A stretch of 64,000 bases of DNA from Halocaridina rubra (lineage: Eukaryota; Arthropoda; Malacostraca; Decapoda; Atyidae): assembly GCA_037179515.1 (NCBI GenBank), contig JAXCGZ010011600.1, positions 12,501-76,500 on the forward strand, in the 5' to 3' direction. Shown here piece after piece: positions 57,501 through 64,000 of the stretch (positions within the stretch are counted from its first letter, which is position 1; the number at the start of each line of letters is the position of its first letter). The position numbers and the translations under genes are program-made. Below the pieces are notes generated by a model that searched no databases, was not told the origin of the DNA, and was given only the letters and a program-made list of their open reading frames with translations.

Positions 57501-60500
57501 AATTAAGTGAACTGTAAAAACTTGAAAGCATACATTAAGTATTTCATATAGGTCACGTTGTACATCAAAGTATAATACATACAAAATATAAATTGATTAC
57601 AATCTTGATTTTAGGAGTGCTTCAATTTGTTCTGACGAGAGCAGATCCCTGTGGTATACAATAGGCCTTCATTGTCATGTGGGAGGGAAATGAAATTAAA
57701 TAATACCATTCAGGAACGGTTTACTTCCTGGGTGCTGAAGAGGTACCATCTTTCAAGTATGAGTGTCCACGCTGTCATTAACACTCTGCTCTGTGTAGAA
57801 TGTATATTTAGTGATACTGCTTTATATTTTCTGTTTATAAGAAGAGAGTTTTTTTAGGATATTGTTTAAAACTTGATGGAAATTATTTTTTCTATCTATT
57901 AGGCTGAAGAAACACAATGAGAGTACCAAACCAGTTGACACATGGGATATTCTTTCCCACTTTAAAATGAGGTTAACCATCCCAATTTCCACATATTTCA
58001 TTGTTGAGACACTGAGAATATGGCCTTCCTTCAAACAAGGGCTACTTAACACAAATTTAATCTTATGAAGTAGACGGTTCTTATGAAGTTATGCATAAGT
58101 TGGAAAGTTATGTTTAGAATCGAATTATTCTCAAAACCAAACCTAAATAGAACCTCTCTCTTACAAATTAGGTTTAATAAACACAAATCGTAACACATCT
58201 GCAGCATGCTCAGATCCTATTGAAATTTTATCAATCTGGCTGAAGCATTCATACTGTAAAGGAAACTGCAAGAAGCTTTGATAATTCTTGATGTCCATTT
58301 AAAGTTCATAAAATACATTAAAACTCAAATGAAAGCAGATGTAATGGCTTGAATGCTACATAAAAACTTAATGTTGGCCATGTAACACTTGTCAAGAAGC
58401 CAGAGACACCGGTCAAAGTATTGAAGAGTCTAGAATCCACTCATCTCTTCTGACCTGGGCTTCCTACTTTATTAAAAGTTGTAAATGTAAAGGCTGATCA
58501 ATTTATATTTAAAAGATTCCACACCCCAGTCGTCAGTCTTTTTGTAACATAGTTTTGTATAAATAAAAATTCTTACCAGGTTTTTATACATAATCATAAA
58601 TCATGCATAAATTTCAAAACAGTACACTGCTGGTATCATATGATAACAAAAGAACAGGTTTATAATCGGTCAGATAGAAATACTCAGGAAAAAAATATTC
58701 ATATTTATAACAAGATAACATGAAATACCAAGAAAGGTAGATGAAATGGAAAAAATAACAGACATGGGCATTTAGTACATTACAGTATAGAGAATATTAC
58801 AGTGCATGCAATATTAAAAGCTCTACATCTATTAAAGAAGAATAGTGATAATGTATTACTGAGAAGGAAAGTTTATACAATACCTGCAAGTAAGCAGAAT
58901 TTATTTCACGAAAGGAAAAGAAGCAATAATTATTGCATAAATCACGCCAACGTTTTCTCAATACCAGGATAGTTTTATCATGACTATTAACTTACCTTTT
59001 TGTTATCACGGAAAAAGTGTATGAACAAAGACACCAAAGATAATCCTCATCCGCCTTTTACATGTACATTCTTGTAAAAACAAAACAGTTTAAATATCAG
59101 TGATCCTAAAGGAAGACATATATGGCATGGGTTCTTTTGTTATAGGTGTTTATAAGCATATTATGTATTAAATTACATTATAAATGAAAGTCCTACTACA
59201 TTTCATAACCATTTTCTATGGGTTTATATGACCACCACAATCCTCAAGGAAGACTAATATAATTACATGAAAGCATGCTTTGCTTTTTCTATAAAATGAC
59301 AAGACATGATTTTCTAAATTAATTAAGATGTAGTTTCATTGACAAAATATAAAGTAATACCGGATTGTATCAGAGAAACCGTAATGCAAACATACAGTGC
59401 AATGTTTTACCATATCTGATTTACATTTTTCCATCCTGATGGATGGAAAAAGGGTTGTTTTAATGGAAAAAAACTCATAATACAAATTTATACATATTCA
59501 CATCTCATTAGCTACACTACTGTTGCTAGGCCATGCTTCGGTACAGCATATACCAAAAATGGGCCTCAGGTTTCCTTTGTTTTTCTCTTCATATTTGCAT
59601 AGCATAATAAATAAGTCAACATACTAAAATTCACATCACTTCAAGCCAACTCATCTTCCTCTTGCATGATTATACATAAAAAATTTCATGTCCTCTGTTA
59701 CACAAGTACAAGTCACTCAATTCCTTAAATTTTTTTCTGGCCTTTTTTTTCCTAACTTTAAATACTTGATTATTATGCCCATTATATACTCTTCCTCTAT
59801 TTTTAATAGAGTTCAAACTGACTAACATGTCTGGTCCAATCTCACACTAAATCTTTAATCGCACATACACGTTATGATCTTTTAGTTCCTTCTCCAATAC
59901 CAACTGACTTCACAAATCCATCTAAGGCACTTAATCTCCAACATGAACAGATTTCTTCCTTTCAGTAATAAGTAAAGGACAACGCTCCTAATCATAAAAG
60001 AAATGGTTAGATTAATAAACTGTTACACAATCTTATTTTTTCTGGCCTCTAAAAGGACCTTTTTTGCTGCAATCAACTAAGTACCAAAGCAATTCTCTAT
60101 CCTATACCACTCTATGATATAACTGCATCTTTTTATGTAGCATTAAATATCTAAAAAGCAGCCAAATTTCATAAAATGCAACATTTTCTCACATCCTTAT
60201 CTCTACTAAATCTCAATGCCTTACTCTTTTTTACATTACCTTTTGGCATCACTTTCAAACACTCTCTCTAATGTGTATTTTCCATAATTGTATGAAAAAA
60301 CTGGACCATTTTTGTAAACTTCATTTTCAATCAACCCCATATGAAACCAGCTTATATACCGAGTCCTTATCAACAATATTTGCTCACTTATATGCGTGGA
60401 AATATATTTGTATGTATTACACATCCATCCAGCCTAAGTCATCATATATCAAATACTTTTAACCCTAACATTCACACTATCAAGAGACATCAAATTCAAT

Positions 60501-61110
60501 CATACATCATTCCATTTCCTACATGTATCAGAATCAAATGAAAAATCCATTAATCTAGATCCCAATTAGTAGATAACAAACAGCATAAAGGCTCCTGCAA
60601 GCCACAAAAACTTCTTCAAGTACACTTTCCTGGCCTATAGATCGAGTAAAAATTCATATTGATAATCAAGCACAAATTCATTAATCTATCATGATAAGTA
60701 TATATTTAACCGAGGTAAAGCATTCAAATGGTTAAAACCTGAGTATACAAAAACAAGTTGTACATCTCTCCTCCTACAACAATGAGCACTAAAAGAAAAG
60801 ACCTGCTTAATAAATTCCCGCACACTTTACACAATAAATCATGATTATACAGGATACATACTTCTAACAACATACTTAAGTGATCCCTAATTTAAAGTCA
60901 CTGGCCAACTATATCCTGAAATCTATTGTAAAAAGAATGAAATTTCTTTAGTGAAACAACTAGTAAATATTATTAATTTAGATTATAAGTGAATAAAAAA
61001 GAGAGTTCCTAATAATGCATCTATTTAAATAGATATCTACAATACTAGAATAGGTCATAAAAATTATAACAACGCATTTAAATAACATCATATTTAGAGC
61101 TCCAGCTGTA
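54540..61110. other. 6.5 kb AT-rich stretch without gene
   Basis: All open frames are below about 80 codons and none resembles a known protein. No transposon ends, tRNA or long repeats are visible. It could be 3' UTR or intergenic DNA of the right-edge gene. Confidence 0.45.
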
Positions 61111-61117
61111 AGTACTC

Positions 61118-61226
61118 AAACTTGGGTTCCGTAGATCAGGAGTCCACAGATTAGTGAGTTTATGTTCTAAGCTGTTAATCCAATTTCTGAATGACCGAGG
61201 TTCGAGTCTTCACAGTGGGAGGTACA
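61118..61226 (+). repeat. tRNA-like sequence (pseudo-tRNA or SINE head)
   Basis: GAGGTTCGAGTCTTCACAGT at about 61198 contains a perfect box B (GGTTCGAGTC). Upstream, CTAAGCTGTTAATCC resembles the anticodon arm of tRNA-Asn(GTT). Box A and the acceptor stem are too diverged for a functional tRNA. Confidence 0.35.
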
Positions 61227-61229
61227 AAT

Positions 61230-63012
61230 AAGTAGTAACTACATAAGAACAATGATCTTACTGAAACTATAAGTCTAACAATTTATAACTGACATAATCG
61301 ATGCCTTATGAGAAAACTTAAAAATAATGAAAATGGAAGTACAGCTTGTTTCATAAAATAGAATCAGAAAAAGAGTAATGATATGAAGCATTTTTCTAAT
61401 AATAAAGTATTACTGAATATTATAAATTAAGGTACTGTGCTTTAGTGAATAAAATTAAGTAGACATATGACATCATAAAATACTTGAGCCATTTACTAGT
61501 GCTGTCCTAAGCTTTCAGGAGTAACACAGTTTTCATCTGCTGCTCATAACCTCTAAAAGAAATAATAACTGTATAACAGTCTGCAGAGGAATTTAAATGT
61601 GCAATCATTTAGTAGATTATAAATGCATTTAAATAAGCTACATTGTATATTTCTGTGATTATAGAAAGCATGTTTTACCGCAAACAGTATGAAGTAAATT
61701 AAATGTACATACATTTAGCACATAAAAAAACAATTACACAGTGCGGCTGCAAACAAATGTTTACAATTAGAGATGGAAGAGTTTTCTTTTCTGAGCAGTT
61801 TTCTTCCTTTGGTTGTGGCTTCAGTACTTACCCTGGTGCGTTATGGCAATATGTATTGAAATATAAGCTGAAAGGCTTATTTTTCAATACTAATATTATG
61901 AATAAAAAACTTAAAAAATAAGCATATATTTTCTGTGGATATTTGTTGTATACTATGCATACCACTAATATAAATGAACACGTTATCGTACTCTAAATAT
62001 AATATCCCTGTCTCCTTTCATAAGCTAATATATAACTTCATTTCATATACCTCTCTACATAAACAAGTACTGCATACATTTTTTGGTACAACTCAAAATC
62101 ATGATAAAACAAAGAAACCACATAATGTTCTGCCAGTCATAGTCCCACTATTACCACAGAATAGCTGAGGGTAGGGGTAAGGGATAGGCAGGGTATCATT
62201 AAGCCCAGGTGCCTCCTCTTCCTGTTCAGCTGTGGCAACCCTGCAGACTTCTCAGAGAAATAGCATCAAGTTGAAAAGAAAATAATAATATAAATGTAAG
62301 TCCTGCAGAGCATATCATCTAACCAGGTCCTTGAAGTAATAAGCTCAAAAAAGGGAGTCACTATAAAAACATTACTCTCTGAATGAGCGACACTGATAAT
62401 CTTCCTGTATATAACAAAAATCTCAACAATCAACACATTCTGGTGATGACAACAATTAAAGCCAATACTGTACTTTTAGTCTATTTTGCTCTCCTGCTTT
62501 CGTAATCTTTACAATACTACTGCCAGTTCTTGAAATATACCTAACAAGGAGAATGAAATGATAAATAAACATAGAAGGGTAAAGAAATTATATAAATAGT
62601 TTTTGTATGTTCCAAACATCGTATCAGCTGATACACTCAATGAAAAAGAGCTAGGACATTTTAAACAAAAGCCTCAAGCTCATGTAGCATAAAGAAAGAA
62701 CACTCATATCAAAAGGACACCTCCAATTTGGAGGGAAGACTCCTAGGAGTGGGACATAAGACTGTAAAAGAATATTTAAAAATAACTCAGGTTTTTTACC
62801 AAAGAGATATATAAGCATTTTCTTCAAAGAGGATGCCTTTTATCAGAAGAGAAAGACTTCTGCACATGAGTTATATCACTGCAATGATAATGAAAAGAAA
62901 GTATTCTACAAGATAAATTTTCCTAGAGATTTAAAATAACTAAATGAGACTGCATGGGATAAGTGTTGGAGTTCTAAAACCAACAGCATCACAGGTTTTG
63001 TAATATGAATCT
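61230..63012. other. Mostly unassigned; likely 3' UTR of the right-edge gene
   Basis: AT-rich. It contains the second copy of the possible SINE core (62165-62250, minus). Sequence near 63012 directly follows the stop codon of the right-edge gene on the minus strand. Confidence 0.4.
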
Positions 63013-63595
63013 CTACCGTAGATGTCGTGGAGAAGAAGATAAACCTCCTCCAACAACGCTACCTTCTTTGGCCTGTAAGAATGAATGAGACTTCTTAATG
63101 TCAAATATACGTATTTCTCAATTTTCTTTTCCTTCTCCTTATAAAATACTGTTACAAAATAACGTTACAAACACAAGTAGCATATTGCTATTTTACTTTA
63201 CTAAACTGTTATCGTCCAATACATACTATCACTGGGAGAAGTAGACGTATGTCAAGTACAAAAATATATAAACTAGAAAAAATACATAAAAAAATGTAAT
63301 ACAGGATATGACTGGATATGGCATGGCGACAACATTAAAGAATATTGTATACAAACTTAAATATGCTTAATTAGTGAATTTGGCATTAGAAACTATGAAA
63401 TATAGAGTAATTGTATTCTAGAGCAAAAATGTCAACAAACCTGAGCCTGTCTCTCTTCATCGTCTTCATCAATTAATGGATCTCCAGATATAAGCAACTG
63501 GTCCCTCCCACCAGTGCTGGGTAACAACCCTCGTCCACTACTGCGCTTGCGTCGTGAGAACACTTTGGCTATCTGTGCAAACTTTTTTCTCGAAG
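63013..63595 (-). CDS. C-terminal two exons of an unrecognised gene
   Basis: Two exons on the minus strand. 63441-63595 (acceptor after TTTTTTTCAG, donor GTTTGT, phase 0 out) codes SRKKFAQIAKVFSRRKRSSG, then RGLLPSTGGRDQLLISGDPL and IDEDDEERQAQ. 63013-63072 (acceptor ATTCTTACAG) codes AKEGSVVGGGLSSSPRHLR and stop TAG at 63013-63015. The visible 71 residues consist of a basic helix (KKFAQIAKVFSRRKR), an acidic segment and a Gly/Ser tail. The rest of the gene lies beyond the right edge. I do not recognise the family. The gene faces SOD2 tail to tail. Confidence 0.65.
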
Positions 63596-64000
63596 CTGAA
63601 AAAAAAGTTATAAATTAGAATCCTTTATGACTGCTTGCCCCCCCAAAAAAAAAAATAAAACAAACACAAAAATAAGACCAGTACTACTGAAGAACAAGGC
63701 ATTTCCTACATGACAATCTTTAGAAAATTAAGAACTACCACTCGTACAGGGTCATTACCATGAGGCTAAGCTACTGGTAAAAATAAAGGTCTACTAGGAC
63801 ATCAGAGATAAATAATTAAGATACTTGGAACAAACTTGAAATTAGGATAACAACTGGATGTATATTTTTAATTCACAGATAATGAGGTATAAATCCATCC
63901 AAGTACCAGGAAAGTATCCTAAAATTCTGAAAATAGAAAACCAACACTATGTCCACAGGGTAAAAAATATCAAGCGTTACAAATAAATATTAATACATGA

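Noticed and set aside
61118..61226. Functional tRNA-Asn gene
   Set aside because: Box B is good but the acceptor stem and D arm do not pair, so it is listed only as tRNA-like.

Overview
The window is a gene-poor, AT-rich animal nuclear sequence. Split genes with canonical GT-AG introns, the sequence of its manganese superoxide dismutase, dense Tigger/pogo-type transposons, RTE-like LINEs and very long (TA)n arrays suggest an arthropod, most likely a decapod crustacean. The species cannot be named from the sequence.

Three host genes can be supported. (1) Minus strand, 22343 to 11603: a five-coding-exon gene for the WTAP / Fl(2)d regulatory subunit of the m6A mRNA methyltransferase complex, 506 aa, complete in its coding part. 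An acceptor directly before the ATG shows at least one 5' non-coding exon further right; the best candidate donor is at about 45404. (2) Plus strand, 46380 to 52957: a five-exon gene for mitochondrial manganese superoxide dismutase (SOD2), 219 aa, complete, with a poly(A) signal at 53057. (3) Minus strand at the right edge: the last two coding exons (63441-63595 and 63013-63072) of a gene I do not recognise, convergent with SOD2. WTAP and SOD2 lie side by side and divergent, as they do on human chromosome 6q25, so this looks like old conserved microsynteny.

Region by region. 1-1730: 3' part of an open-frame LINE ending in a (TTA)n tail, abutting a broken Tigger transposase (to about 2385). 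2.4-11 kb: old repeats, including a degenerate RTE-like LINE (4.9-6.1 kb), long (TA)n arrays, a Tigger-type MITE (8306-8802) and a Harbinger-type MITE (9357-9746). 11.6-22.3 kb: WTAP, with a Tigger relic in its first coding intron. 22.5-39 kb: a nest of retroelements. One RTE-like LINE is split by a 7.46 kb LTR retroelement with 788/789 bp LTRs and a 4 bp target duplication; a second RTE-like LINE is split by a jockey-like LINE. 39-46 kb: MITEs and LINE fragments, including a LINE with fused ends and an inverted pair of LINE 3' ends. 46.4-53 kb: SOD2, whose introns hold two tRNA-headed SINE copies and several MITEs. 53-63 kb: AT-rich, with poly-T tracts and weak SINE-like remnants.

The most unusual item is the LTR element at 24116-31575. 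It has complete LTRs, a primer-binding-site candidate and a polypurine tract, but no protease, reverse transcriptase or integrase. Its only substantial open frame is a 213 aa protein with a short coiled coil and a C-terminal segment resembling a BEN domain, followed by about 5 kb of non-coding interior carrying a 23/25 bp minisatellite.
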